Source: an uncultured Phascolarctobacterium sp.
GTDB lineage: Bacteria > Bacillota > Negativicutes > Acidaminococcales > Acidaminococcaceae
Length of the DNA: 35,059 nucleotides
Direction: 5' to 3'
NCBI GenBank assembly: GCA_900547415.1
Contig: URGS01000019.1
Coordinates: forward strand, 1-35,059
Shown here: piece by piece, positions 1 to 7,370 of the stretch
Numbering within the stretch: the stretch's first letter is position 1
Layout: every line of letters begins with the position of its first letter
Program-made: the position numbers and the translations under genes
Notes under the pieces: generated by a model
Told to the model about the DNA's origin: nothing
The model's database searches: none
The model's input: only the letters and a program-made list of their open reading frames with translations

Positions 1-998
1 TGGGATACACGTGCTGCCATAGGAACTGCAGATACACCTGCGGAACCAATCAACGGGTTGGTTTGACCACCGTCAACGATGCACATGATTTTACCAAAGA
101 TTACGCCCAGAGCGGTACCAGCAACGAATGCTACCAGACCCAGAACGATAATCAGGATGGTTTGATAGTTCAGGAAAGATTCTGCGGACATGGTGCAACC
201 AGTACCGGTAGCCAGCATGATGGTTACGATGTTCATCAGAGCGTTTTGTGCGGTGTCGGACAGACGGTCCAGGCAGCCAGCTTCTTTGAACAGGTTGCCA
301 AGCATCAGCATACCAATCAGAGCGGTTACGGAAGGTAACAGCAGAGAAATAACGATGGTGCACATGATCGGGAATCAGATCTTTTCGAATTTAGAAACAG
401 GACGCAGCTGTTGCATAACGATTTTACGGTCTGCTTCAGAGGTGAACAGTTTCATGATAGGAGGCTGAATCAGCGGAACCAGAGACATGTAGGAGTACGC
501 AGCAACTGCGATTGCACCTAACAGTTGAGGAGCCATTTTAGCAGCCAGGTAGATGGAGGTCGGGCCGTCAGCACCACCGATGATGCCGATAGCAGCTGCT
601 TCTTGTACGGAGAAGCCCAGCAGCATAGCGCCGAGCAGAGCTACGAATACACCACCTTGAGCAGCAGCGCCGAGAAGCAGAGTTTTGGGGTTAGCCAGCA
701 GAGGACCAAAGTCGGTCATAGCGCCTACGCCCAAGAAAATCAACGGAGGGAATACTTCGTGGTGAATGCCGTACATAATAACGGACATTACGCCAGGAGC
801 ATCAAAACCGTTTTTAGGAATGTTAGCTAAGATACAGCCGAATGCGATCGGAGAAAGCAGCAGGGGCTCAAAACCCTTGCCGATAGCCATGTACAGAAGA
901 ATCAGACCAACGATGATCATGATCACATGGCCACTAGTTAAAGCAGAGAAACCAGAATCTGCCCAAACAGATGCTAAAGCAACGAGAAAGGCTTCCAT
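1..998 (-). pseudogene. mmdB: Methylmalonyl-CoA decarboxylase beta subunit (Na+ pump), in-frame stop, 3' end beyond window
   Basis: This is the membrane subunit of the OadB/GcdB/MmdB family, which couples decarboxylation of carboxybiotin to Na+ export. The first 207 residues are hydrophobic and hold the family motif GGADGPTS (residues 141-148), whose Asp is expected to be essential for ion transport, followed by AVAAYSYM and PLIQPPIM. Codon 208 is TGA (375-377, minus strand). The same frame then continues without another stop to the window edge and still reads as family sequence (LGNLFKEAG, RLSDTAQNALMN, NPLIGSAGVSAVPMAARV). Family members usually have Leu or another aliphatic residue at the stop position, so a single TTA to TGA change would explain it. 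GGGAGG lies just upstream of the ATG. It is the last visible gene of the operon. A sequencing error is as likely as a true nonsense mutation. Confidence 0.88.
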
Positions 999-1024
999 TT
1001 AATATCCTCCCAATTTTCAATTTG

Positions 1025-1054
1025 TGGAGAGCCCCTTGCGAATGGGGCCCTCCA
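1025..1054 (-). promoter_or_regulatory. Intercistronic hairpin between mmdC and mmdB
   Basis: There is an almost perfect 11-bp inverted repeat (arms 1025-1035 and 1044-1054, one G-U pair, 8-nt loop) in the 119-nt gap between the biotin carrier gene and mmdB. No T-run follows on the minus strand, so it is not a standard intrinsic terminator. A role in mRNA processing or in setting the ratio of the soluble subunits to the membrane subunit is inference. Confidence 0.5.
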
Positions 1055-1117
1055 AGGATCAGGGTTAGACTAAATTAGTTTGTATTGCGAACTACAAGCT
1101 AATATAAGAACTTAGAA

Positions 1118-1480
1118 TTAGAGAACGATCATAACGTCGCCGGTGGAAACGGTTTGGTTAGCGGATACGCGAACGTCGCTAACGGTGCCGTCAGCCGGAG
1201 CCATGATTTCGTTTTGCATTTTCATAGCTTCCAGAATCAGCAGAACGTCGCCAGATTTTACTGCGTCGCCAACTTTGCAGTTAACGGACAGAACTTTACC
1301 AGGCATCGGAGCGGAAACGGTGGTAGCACCTGCAGCAACAGGAGCAGCAGCTTTCGGAGCCGGAGCGGGAGCCGGAGCAGCTTTCGGAGCAGCAGCTTTA
1401 GGAGCAGAAGCTACAACGCCAGCTTCTTCAACTTCAACTTCGTATGCGGTACCATTAACGGTGATAGTATACTTTTTCAT
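1118..1480 (-). CDS. mmdC: Methylmalonyl-CoA decarboxylase gamma subunit (biotin carrier)
   Basis: This 120-residue biotinyl protein carries CO2 from the carboxyltransferase MmdA to the membrane subunit MmdB. Residues 1-20 form a beta-rich start, residues about 25-50 are an Ala/Pro-rich flexible linker, and residues about 52-120 form the biotinyl/lipoyl-attachment domain. The biotinylation motif EAMKMQN contains the Lys expected to be modified. Length and architecture match MmdC of Veillonella and Propionigenium and GcdC. The ATG is preceded by AAGGAGG. It lies between mmdD (51-nt gap) and mmdB. A general biotin carrier such as AccB is less likely because the domain is short and sits inside an mmdA-D-C-B order. 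Confidence 0.93.
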   Translation of the reverse strand: MKKYTITVNGTAYEVEVEEAGVVASAPKAAAPKAAPAPAPAPKAAAPVAAGATTVSAPMPGKVLSVNCKVGDAVKSGDVLLILEAMKMQNEIMAPADGTVSDVRVSANQTVSTGDVMIVL

Positions 1481-1531
1481 GGATATAATCCTCCTTAAAA
1501 TCTCGTTTAATTATTAATTACTAAAGGACAA

Positions 1532-1879
1532 TTAGAAGCATTCTTTACGAACGCTGATAGCTTCAACACGAGCATTTACAGTCCAGCCATTGTTAGGAAG
1601 ACGACGTACGCAAGCGATTTGGTCTGCACTTACGCCGCAAGCTGCAACTGCTGCAGCGATAACAGCGATGATTTCGCTATCATCTTGTACCGGAGCTGCT
1701 GCTACCGGTGCGGGAGCTGCTGCCGGAGTAGGAGCTACTGCCGGTTTAGCAACTTTTTTTTTAGTCGGATCGATAATTTGGAGAACGCTCATCAGTACGC
1801 CCAAAGCAATCAGTACGCCGAATACGATGGTCATATTGATCAGTGCGATCAGCCAAGGATTAGTAGTAACAGGACCCAT
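1532..1879 (-). CDS. mmdD: Methylmalonyl-CoA decarboxylase delta subunit (OadG-like)
   Basis: This is a 115-residue small membrane subunit. An N-terminal membrane helix (residues about 8-33, starting PWLIALINMTIVFG) is followed by a KKK stop-transfer stretch, an Ala/Pro-rich linker (about 43-66) and a short soluble C-terminal domain ending NNGWTVNARVEAI. This is the OadG/MmdD layout: the helix anchors the complex and the C-terminal part holds MmdA, as known from the oxaloacetate and methylmalonyl-CoA decarboxylases. Sequence conservation in this family is low, so the call rests on architecture and on position directly after mmdA (57-nt gap). No separate mmdE epsilon gene, as in Veillonella, is seen between mmdD and mmdC. 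Confidence 0.88.
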   Translation of the reverse strand: MGPVTTNPWLIALINMTIVFGVLIALGVLMSVLQIIDPTKKKVAKPAVAPTPAAAPAPVAAAPVQDDSEIIAVIAAAVAACGVSADQIACVRRLPNNGWTVNARVEAISVRKECF

Positions 1880-1936
1880 TTATTTCACCTCATCTTTACT
1901 TAAATAGGGTTTAAGCACTAAGCAATTGCTTGTGAA

Positions 1937-3463
1937 TTACAAAGGAATGTTGCCGTGGCGTTTTGCCGGACGGGTTTCGCGTTTGCTTTCCAGCATTTGC
2001 AGAGCGTTGATGATGGTGGGACGAGAGTTTTTAGGTTCGATAACCATGTCTACCATGCCGCGCATTGCTGCTTGGTACGGAGTAGCGAAGTTGTCGATAT
2101 ACTCTTTGGTCTTAGCTTCAACATCGGGATCTTTCTTGAAGATGATGTTAGCAGCACCAGCAGGACCCATAACTGCGATTTCAGCGGTCGGCCATGCGAT
2201 AACTTGGTCAGCGCCCAGGTCTTGAGAGCACATTGCCAGGTAGGAACCGCCGTAAGCTTTACGGGTTACCAGAGTGATTTTAGGAACGGTTGCTTCAGAG
2301 TAAGCATACAGCAGTTTAGCGCCGTGACGGATGATGCCGCCGTACTCTTGGTTGCAGCCGGGCAGGAAGCCAGGAACGTCTACCAGGTTCAACAGAGGAA
2401 TGTTGAAAGCGTCGCAGAAACGGATGAAGCGAGAAGCTTTGTCGGAAGCGTTGATATCCAGGCAGCCAGCCATTACTTTCGGTTGGTTAGCGATGATACC
2501 TACGGTTTGACCATCCATACGAGCGAAGCAGGTGATGATGTTGGTAGCGAAGTATTTTTGAGATTCGTAGAATTCGCCATTATCAACGATAGCTTTGATA
2601 ACTTCATACATGTCATATGCTTGGTTGGAGTTATCGGGGCAGATGCTGTTCAGGCTTTCTTCAATACGCATCGGGTCGTCGCCAGTCTCTACGATCGGAG
2701 CGGTTTCCATGTTGTTGGAAGGCAGGAAGGAGAGCAGGTAACGGATTTGTTGCAGGCAGTCTTCGTCGGTTTCAGCAGCGAAGTGAGCAACACCGGAAGT
2801 GCTGTTGTGGGTCATAGCGCCACCCAGTTGTTCTTGGGTTACGTCTTCACCAGTTACGGACTTAACAACTGCAGGGCCGGTAATGAACATTTTGGAAGTG
2901 TTCTTAACCATGTAGATGAAGTCAGTCAGAGCAGGGCTGTAAACAGCGCCGCCAGCGGAAGGGCCCATGATAGCGGAGATTTGAGGAACTACGCCAGAAG
3001 CGATGGTGTTTTCGAAGAAGATTTTACCATAGCCAGCCAGAGCGTCAATAGCCTCTTGGATACGAGCACCGCCGGAATCGTTCAGGCCAACCAACGGAGC
3101 ACCCATTTTCAGAGCCAGGCGTTGTACTTTAACGATTTTAGCAGCGTGCATTTCGCCGAGAGAGCCACCTTCAACGGTGAAGTCTTGAGCGAAAACGTAA
3201 ACCAGACGGCCGTCAACAGTGCCGTAACCGGTGGTTACGCCTTCACCAGGCAGTTCTTTCTTTTCTTGACCGAAGTTGTAGCAACGATGACGAACGAAAC
3301 GGTCCAGTTCTACGAAGGAACCTTCGTCGAGCAGAGCAGCGATTCTTTCGCGTGCGGTCATTTTGCCGGATTCATGTTGTTTAGCAACGCGTTTTTCGCC
3401 GCCAGCAGCCAGAATCACTTCGGACTTTTTGAGCATTTTCTCAATTCTTTCTTGAGTAGACAA
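1937..3463 (-). CDS. mmdA: Methylmalonyl-CoA decarboxylase alpha subunit (carboxyltransferase)
   Basis: This 508-residue acyl-CoA carboxyltransferase moves the carboxyl group from methylmalonyl-CoA to the biotin of MmdC, giving propionyl-CoA. It has the two crotonase-like halves of the family: the N-terminal half carries GGARIQEA and the oxyanion-hole stretch GPSAGGAVYSPAL, and the C-terminal half carries DVPGFLPG, RKAYGGSYLAM and AVMGPAGA. Length is normal. The start appears to be TTG (3463), with GGAGG placed 8 nt upstream and no better ATG nearby. A propionyl-CoA carboxylase beta subunit would look similar, but the adjoining MmdD/C/B subunits settle the role. Codon use is strongly biased, as expected for a highly expressed gene. 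Confidence 0.95.
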   Translation of the reverse strand: MSTQERIEKMLKKSEVILAAGGEKRVAKQHESGKMTARERIAALLDEGSFVELDRFVRHRCYNFGQEKKELPGEGVTTGYGTVDGRLVYVFAQDFTVEGGSLGEMHAAKIVKVQRLALKMGAPLVGLNDSGGARIQEAIDALAGYGKIFFENTIASGVVPQISAIMGPSAGGAVYSPALTDFIYMVKNTSKMFITGPAVVKSVTGEDVTQEQLGGAMTHNSTSGVAHFAAETDEDCLQQIRYLLSFLPSNNMETAPIVETGDDPMRIEESLNSICPDNSNQAYDMYEVIKAIVDNGEFYESQKYFATNIITCFARMDGQTVGIIANQPKVMAGCLDINASDKASRFIRFCDAFNIPLLNLVDVPGFLPGCNQEYGGIIRHGAKLLYAYSEATVPKITLVTRKAYGGSYLAMCSQDLGADQVIAWPTAEIAVMGPAGAANIIFKKDPDVEAKTKEYIDNFATPYQAAMRGMVDMVIEPKNSRPTIINALQMLESKRETRPAKRHGNIPL

Positions 3464-3592
3464 ATCTTACACCTCCATCATATTTGGGAGAACAAATTTA
3501 TATACATACGCAGGCAATATATCACTTGTATATCACCTGCGCTATGTAACTAGAATGTTCCTATGAGATTTATTTTAAGCTATTCTTAAAAA

Positions 3593-4021
3593 TTAGTCAA
3601 CATAGGTTGCAGCCGGTTGGCACAGTTCGAGCAACAGGCCAGCAGATTTCGGATGAACGAAAGCAATTTTCATTTGACCAGCGCCGTTACGAGCAACTTT
3701 GTCGATCATTTTAACGCCAGCAGCTTCCATGTCAGCGATAGCAGCTTTGATGTCATCAACGCGCAGAGCCATATGTTGGATGCCAGGGCCGTTTTTAGCG
3801 ATGTATTTGCCGATAGGGCCGTCGTTGTTTTCAGTAATGTCTACGAGGAGCTCGAGCAGGGTTTCGCCGCAAGGAATGAATACGGTAGCAACGCCTTGTT
3901 CTTTAACTTCTTCACGGTTGGTTACTTCCAGACCGAGAACCTCAGTGTAAATTTTGGTTGCAGCTTCCAGATCAGCGCAAGCGATACCTACGTGGTCAAC
4001 ACAAATAGTTTTGAATGCCAT
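3593..4021 (-). CDS. mce: Methylmalonyl-CoA epimerase
   Basis: This 142-residue protein of the vicinal-oxygen-chelate (glyoxalase) fold interconverts (R)- and (S)-methylmalonyl-CoA, which is needed because the mutase product and the decarboxylase substrate have opposite configuration. The paired beta-alpha-beta-beta-beta modules are visible, starting at VDHVGIA (metal-binding His near residue 10) and at GIQHMALRVDD (second metal His). The terminal LLLELCQP supplies the conserved Glu. ATG has AGGAGG upstream. It sits between meaB (37-nt gap) and mmdA (129-nt gap), exactly where the pathway needs it. The gap to mmdA contains a short hairpin-forming stretch around 3520-3542 and could carry an internal promoter. 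Confidence 0.95.
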   Translation of the reverse strand: MAFKTICVDHVGIACADLEAATKIYTEVLGLEVTNREEVKEQGVATVFIPCGETLLELLVDITENNDGPIGKYIAKNGPGIQHMALRVDDIKAAIADMEAAGVKMIDKVARNGAGQMKIAFVHPKSAGLLLELCQPAATYVD

Positions 4022-4058
4022 AGTAAATTCCTCCTAAAAATTTGAATTTTTGGTGGTT

Positions 4059-4997
4059 TTATTTTAAAACTTTACCAACAATATCATCAACGACAGAATA
4101 AGGCTCGATTTCACGAGATTGCATCTTAACAACCAAATCGTCAAATGCATCAGTTGAAATAACCTTTTCGTCGATGTAGCGATTTACTCTGTCATTGAGC
4201 ATAGCAGTAACTTCGTTTTTAATACGAGCTTTGCGGATATCGCTCAGTTTGCCAGATTCAATCAAATATGCCTTGTGTTCCTCGATGGAGTCCACAACAG
4301 CCTCTATACCTATACCCTTACTTGCTATGGTCCTATTAATCGGAGGACGCCAGCTAACATGTTCGGGATTTAATTCGAGCATCATTTCAATCTCAATGTT
4401 GAGCTTGTCTGTACCTTCACGATCAGCTTTATTGATAGTGAAGAGGTCACCGATTTCAAGTATACCTGCTTTAATTGCTTGGATATCGTCGCCCATACCA
4501 GGGATTACAACAACCATAGTGGTATCTGCGGTTTTAACAATATCAACCTCAGATTGGCCTACGCCTACGGTTTCAACGATAATTACATCCATGCCATAAG
4601 CATCCATAAGTTTAACAGCGTCACCTGCTTTTTGAGACAGGCCGCCAAGGCTGCCGCGAGTAGCCATAGAACGAACAAATATGCCTTCGTCTGCGGTCAG
4701 ATCCATCATTCTAATGCGGTCACCAAGAATAGCACCGCCGGAATACGGGCTTGTAGGGTCAATCGCTACAATACCAACAGTTTTACCGCGTTTACGGTAT
4801 TCTTTTGCGAGTTTATCAGTCATGGTACTCTTACCAGCACCCGGAGGGCCAGTTATACCAATTACATAAGCATTACCAGTATGAGGATAGATTTCTGTCA
4901 TAATTTTGACAGCATCATCATATTCATTTTCAACGGCAGTAATTGCCTTAGATAATGCGAGACGTGAATGATTCAATAATTTGTCTACTATCTCCAA
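4059..4997 (-). CDS. meaB: Methylmalonyl-CoA mutase-associated GTPase MeaB (ArgK family)
   Basis: This 312-residue G3E-family P-loop GTPase protects and reloads the B12-dependent mutase. Motifs in order: Walker A GPPGAGKS (residues about 51-58), the switch region with DPTSPYSGGAILGDRIRM, DVIIVETVGVGQSE (Walker B and switch), and the guanine-specificity stretch NKAD. A C-terminal helical dimerisation arm follows. Length is typical. The start is probably TTG (4997), giving MEIVDKLL, with AAGGCGGTG upstream. It lies between the B12-binding subunit and the epimerase, as in many propionate operons. The old name ArgK/LAO transport ATPase is misleading. Confidence 0.93.
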   Translation of the reverse strand: MEIVDKLLNHSRLALSKAITAVENEYDDAVKIMTEIYPHTGNAYVIGITGPPGAGKSTMTDKLAKEYRKRGKTVGIVAIDPTSPYSGGAILGDRIRMMDLTADEGIFVRSMATRGSLGGLSQKAGDAVKLMDAYGMDVIIVETVGVGQSEVDIVKTADTTMVVVIPGMGDDIQAIKAGILEIGDLFTINKADREGTDKLNIEIEMMLELNPEHVSWRPPINRTIASKGIGIEAVVDSIEEHKAYLIESGKLSDIRKARIKNEVTAMLNDRVNRYIDEKVISTDAFDDLVVKMQSREIEPYSVVDDIVGKVLK

Positions 4998-5037
4998 AAT
5001 TCACACCGCCTTGTCTGAGTAGTGAATATTTTATAAG

Positions 5038-5062
5038 GCAAGCCGGGAAAAGCCCGGCTTGC
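5038..5062 (-). promoter_or_regulatory. Intercistronic hairpin between mutase small subunit and meaB
   Basis: A perfect 10-bp GC-rich inverted repeat (arms 5038-5047 and 5053-5062, 5-nt loop) lies just after the stop of the B12-binding subunit. No clear U-tract follows on the minus strand, so it is at most a weak terminator. It may protect the upstream 3' end or reduce expression of meaB and later genes (inference). Confidence 0.5.
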
Positions 5063-5083
5063 ACTTATATTTAAGGGATATAA

Positions 5084-5473
5084 TTATTTTACGTTAGCGT
5101 TGATGAATTCAACAATTTTGCTGGTCGGGGTGCCAGGAGTGAATACTTCAGCAATGCCAGCAGCTTTCAGGCCGGGGATGTCAGCGTCAGGAATAACGCC
5201 GCCGCCGATTACCAGAACGTCGTTCATGCCTTTTTCTTTCAGCAGTTCAACTACTTTCGGGAAAAGGGTGTTGTGAGCGCCGGACAGCAGGGACAGAGCA
5301 ACAACGTTTACGTCGTCTTGCAGAGCAGCTTCAGCGATTTGTTCCGGAGTCAGACGGATACCGGTGTAAATTACTTCAAAACCAGCGTCGCGCAGAGCAC
5401 GAGCTACAACTTTAGCACCGCGGTCATGGCCATCCAGACCCGGTTTAGCAACTAAAACTTTAACGTTTGCCAT
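5084..5473 (-). CDS. mcmA2: Methylmalonyl-CoA mutase small subunit (cobalamin-binding)
   Basis: This 129-residue stand-alone B12-binding domain has the full base-off/His-on signature: DGHDRG (DxHxxG, with the lower-axial His at residue 16), SLLSGAH in the position of the SxL motif, and VIGGGVIPD. The N-terminal KVLVAKPGLDGHD is the standard start of this domain. It supplies the cobalamin lobe to the large subunit encoded just upstream (36-nt gap). In most bacteria this domain is fused to the catalytic barrel; here it is a separate gene, an arrangement also known from archaea and some Clostridia. AGGTAAC-type ribosome site precedes the ATG. Confidence 0.93.
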   Translation of the reverse strand: MANVKVLVAKPGLDGHDRGAKVVARALRDAGFEVIYTGIRLTPEQIAEAALQDDVNVVALSLLSGAHNTLFPKVVELLKEKGMNDVLVIGGGVIPDADIPGLKAAGIAEVFTPGTPTSKIVEFINANVK

Positions 5474-5509
5474 TATAAGTTACCTCCGTATGAATGTTGT
5501 GTTTACAAA

Positions 5510-7159
5510 TTAGAGTGCAGTATGAGGTTGGTATTCACCGAATACTTCTCTCATAACGCCGCAGATTTCGCCCTCGGTTGCATATGCACGAACAGCGTCG
5601 AGGATTACAGGCATCAGGTTAACAGATTCGTCTGCGCAAGCAGCTTTCAGAGCAGCCAGAGTTTCTTCAACTTTAGCGTTGTCACGACGAGCTTTCAGAG
5701 CAGCGATCTTGTCAGCTTGCAGTTTGCCTACAGAACCGTCTACGCGGAGCAGGTTTTTCGGAGCTTCTTCTTCTTGTTGGAATTTGTTAACACCAACGAT
5801 GATACGGTTGCCTTTTTCAATATCCATTTGCCATTTGTAAGCGGAATCTTGAATTTCTTTTTGGATGTAGCCTTTAGCGATAGCTTCCGGAGCGCCGCCC
5901 AGTTCATCAATTTTCTTGATGTATTCCCAAGCTTCAGCTTCGATCTTATCGGTCAGAGCTTCTACATAGTAGGAGCCGCCCAGCGGGTCAACGGTGTCAG
6001 CCAGACCAGATTCGTAAGCAACGATTTGTTGGGTACGCAGAGCGATGGTTACAGACTCAGTAGTCGGCAGAGCCAAAGCTTCGTCTTTGGAGTTGGTGTG
6101 CAGGGATTGAGTACCACCCATAACAGCAGCAGCGGTTTGCAGAGCAACACGAACGATGTTGTTGTTAGGTTGTTGAGCGGTCAGCATGGAGCCAGCGGTT
6201 TGGGTATGTACGCGCAGCATCATGGATTTAGCTTTTTTAGCGCCAAAACGCTCTTTCATAACTTTAGCCCATACACGACGGGAAGCACGGAATTTAGCAA
6301 CTTCTTCGAGTACGTTGTTGTGAGCGTTCCAGAAGAAGGACAGACGGCCAGCGAAAGCGTCAACGTCCATACCAGCTTTGATAGCAGCTTCTACATAAGC
6401 GATGCCGTCAGCGATGGTGAATGCGATTTCTTGAGAAGCGGTGGAACCAGCCTCACGGATATGGTAACCGGAGATGGAGATGGTGTTCCACAGAGGAACA
6501 TTTTTGGAGCAGTACTCAAAAATGTTGGTGATCAGACGCATGGACGGTTTCGGCGGGAAAATGTAGGTGCCGCGAGCTGCGTACTCTTTCAGGATATCGT
6601 TTTGGATGGTGCCGCGGAGTTTGTCAGCGGAAACGCCTTGTTTTTCAGCAACTGCGATGTACATGCAGAGCAGTACGGAAGCAGGAGCGTTGATGGTCAT
6701 AGAGGTGGAAACTTGGTCCAGGGAGATGCCGTCGAACAGGATTTCCATGTCAGCCAGGGAGTCGATAGCAACGCCTACTTTACCAACTTCGCCTTCAGCC
6801 ATAGCGTCGGTGGAGTCATAACCGATTTGGGTCGGAAGGTCAAATGCGCAGGACAGACCGCTGCCGCCGTTAGCCAGCAGGTAACGATAACGTTTGTTGG
6901 ATTCTTCAGCGGTGGAGAAGCCAGCATACATACGCATGGTCCAGAAACGGCCACGATACATGGTGGGTTGTACGCCACGAGTGAAGGGGTATTCACCAGG
7001 GAAGCCCAGTTTCTCGCAGTAGTCAAAGTTTTCACCAAGATCAATCGGGGTGTACAGTCTGTTAGGTGCCAGGTTTGCACGCTCAGGGGTTTTTGCAAGT
7101 TTAGCTTCTACGCCAGCGGTGTAAGCCTCTAAACCAGCTTTAATTTCTTCAAATGCCAT
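5510..7159 (-). CDS. mcmA1: Methylmalonyl-CoA mutase large (catalytic) subunit
   Basis: This 549-residue TIM-barrel subunit carries out the B12-dependent rearrangement of succinyl-CoA to methylmalonyl-CoA. Recognisable stretches are FTRGVQPTMYRGRFWTMRMY, the substrate-binding entry of the barrel; LSCAFDLPTQ; GTIQNDILKEY; and SISGYHIREAGST. The protein ends without a B12 domain, which is encoded separately by the next gene. The open frame can be extended to a TTG at 7165, but AGGAGG is then only 2 nt away. The ATG at 7159 has an 8-nt spacing and is preferred. It is the first gene of the mcm-meaB-mce-mmd run and is preceded by about 210 nt with strong inverted repeats. Confidence 0.94.
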   Translation of the reverse strand: MAFEEIKAGLEAYTAGVEAKLAKTPERANLAPNRLYTPIDLGENFDYCEKLGFPGEYPFTRGVQPTMYRGRFWTMRMYAGFSTAEESNKRYRYLLANGGSGLSCAFDLPTQIGYDSTDAMAEGEVGKVGVAIDSLADMEILFDGISLDQVSTSMTINAPASVLLCMYIAVAEKQGVSADKLRGTIQNDILKEYAARGTYIFPPKPSMRLITNIFEYCSKNVPLWNTISISGYHIREAGSTASQEIAFTIADGIAYVEAAIKAGMDVDAFAGRLSFFWNAHNNVLEEVAKFRASRRVWAKVMKERFGAKKAKSMMLRVHTQTAGSMLTAQQPNNNIVRVALQTAAAVMGGTQSLHTNSKDEALALPTTESVTIALRTQQIVAYESGLADTVDPLGGSYYVEALTDKIEAEAWEYIKKIDELGGAPEAIAKGYIQKEIQDSAYKWQMDIEKGNRIIVGVNKFQQEEEAPKNLLRVDGSVGKLQADKIAALKARRDNAKVEETLAALKAACADESVNLMPVILDAVRAYATEGEICGVMREVFGEYQPHTAL

Positions 7160-7191
7160 TCTCAAATCCTCCTTAAAATATTTGGTTTACA

Positions 7192-7315
7192 TATTTCGGA
7201 TTGGACGGATCCGAAATAATGGTGAGAGTGTCCGTCAGTGACGGTTTTATGGCAAAGCAGTCGCTTCGTCAACATTTTTATTTATACCTGCCAGAGGATA
7301 TCCCATCCTCTGGCA
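7192..7315 (-). promoter_or_regulatory. Upstream region of the mutase-decarboxylase operon with two long inverted repeats
   Basis: Two strong inverted repeats lie in the leader of mcmA1: one of 10 bp with 7-nt loop (arms 7192-7201 and 7209-7218) and one of 11 bp with 5-nt loop (arms 7289-7299 and 7305-7315). Neither has a U-tract on the minus strand. Between them, on the minus strand, TTGACG followed 17 nt later by TAAAAC is a possible but weak promoter. They could be operator palindromes or 5'-UTR structures. Confidence 0.4.
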
Positions 7316-7341
7316 AGGCACATTATGTATTTTAACCTATT

Positions 7342-7370
7342 TTCAAAAACCTAGCAAGAGAGTTTTTGAA
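7342..7370 (-). terminator. Terminator-like hairpin after the CoA-transferase gene
   Basis: A 9-bp inverted repeat (arms 7342-7350 and 7362-7370, 11-nt loop) starts right after the stop codon of the CoA-transferase gene. The 3' arm on the minus strand includes a run of five T. It probably gives partial or full termination before the mutase operon. Confidence 0.5.

Noticed and set aside
375..377. Selenocysteine codon in mmdB
   Set aside because: Homologues have an aliphatic residue rather than Cys at this place, and no convincing SECIS-like hairpin follows the TGA. Other genes here use TGA as a normal stop.
1481..1531. A possible mmdE (epsilon subunit) gene between mmdD and mmdC
   Set aside because: The gap is only 51 nt and holds no open frame of the needed size.
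3520..3542. Terminator between mce and mmdA
   Set aside because: The stem is short, interrupted and without a U-tract; the genes belong to one pathway and are probably co-transcribed.
1955..3553. Long plus-strand open frame (532 codons) opposite mmdA
   Set aside because: It is antisense to a clear mmdA with strong codon bias, shows no known motif and is Ser/Val/Phe-rich as expected for a mirrored frame.
5522..7132. Long plus-strand open frame opposite the mutase large subunit
   Set aside because: Same reason: antisense shadow of a highly biased real gene; no domain seen.
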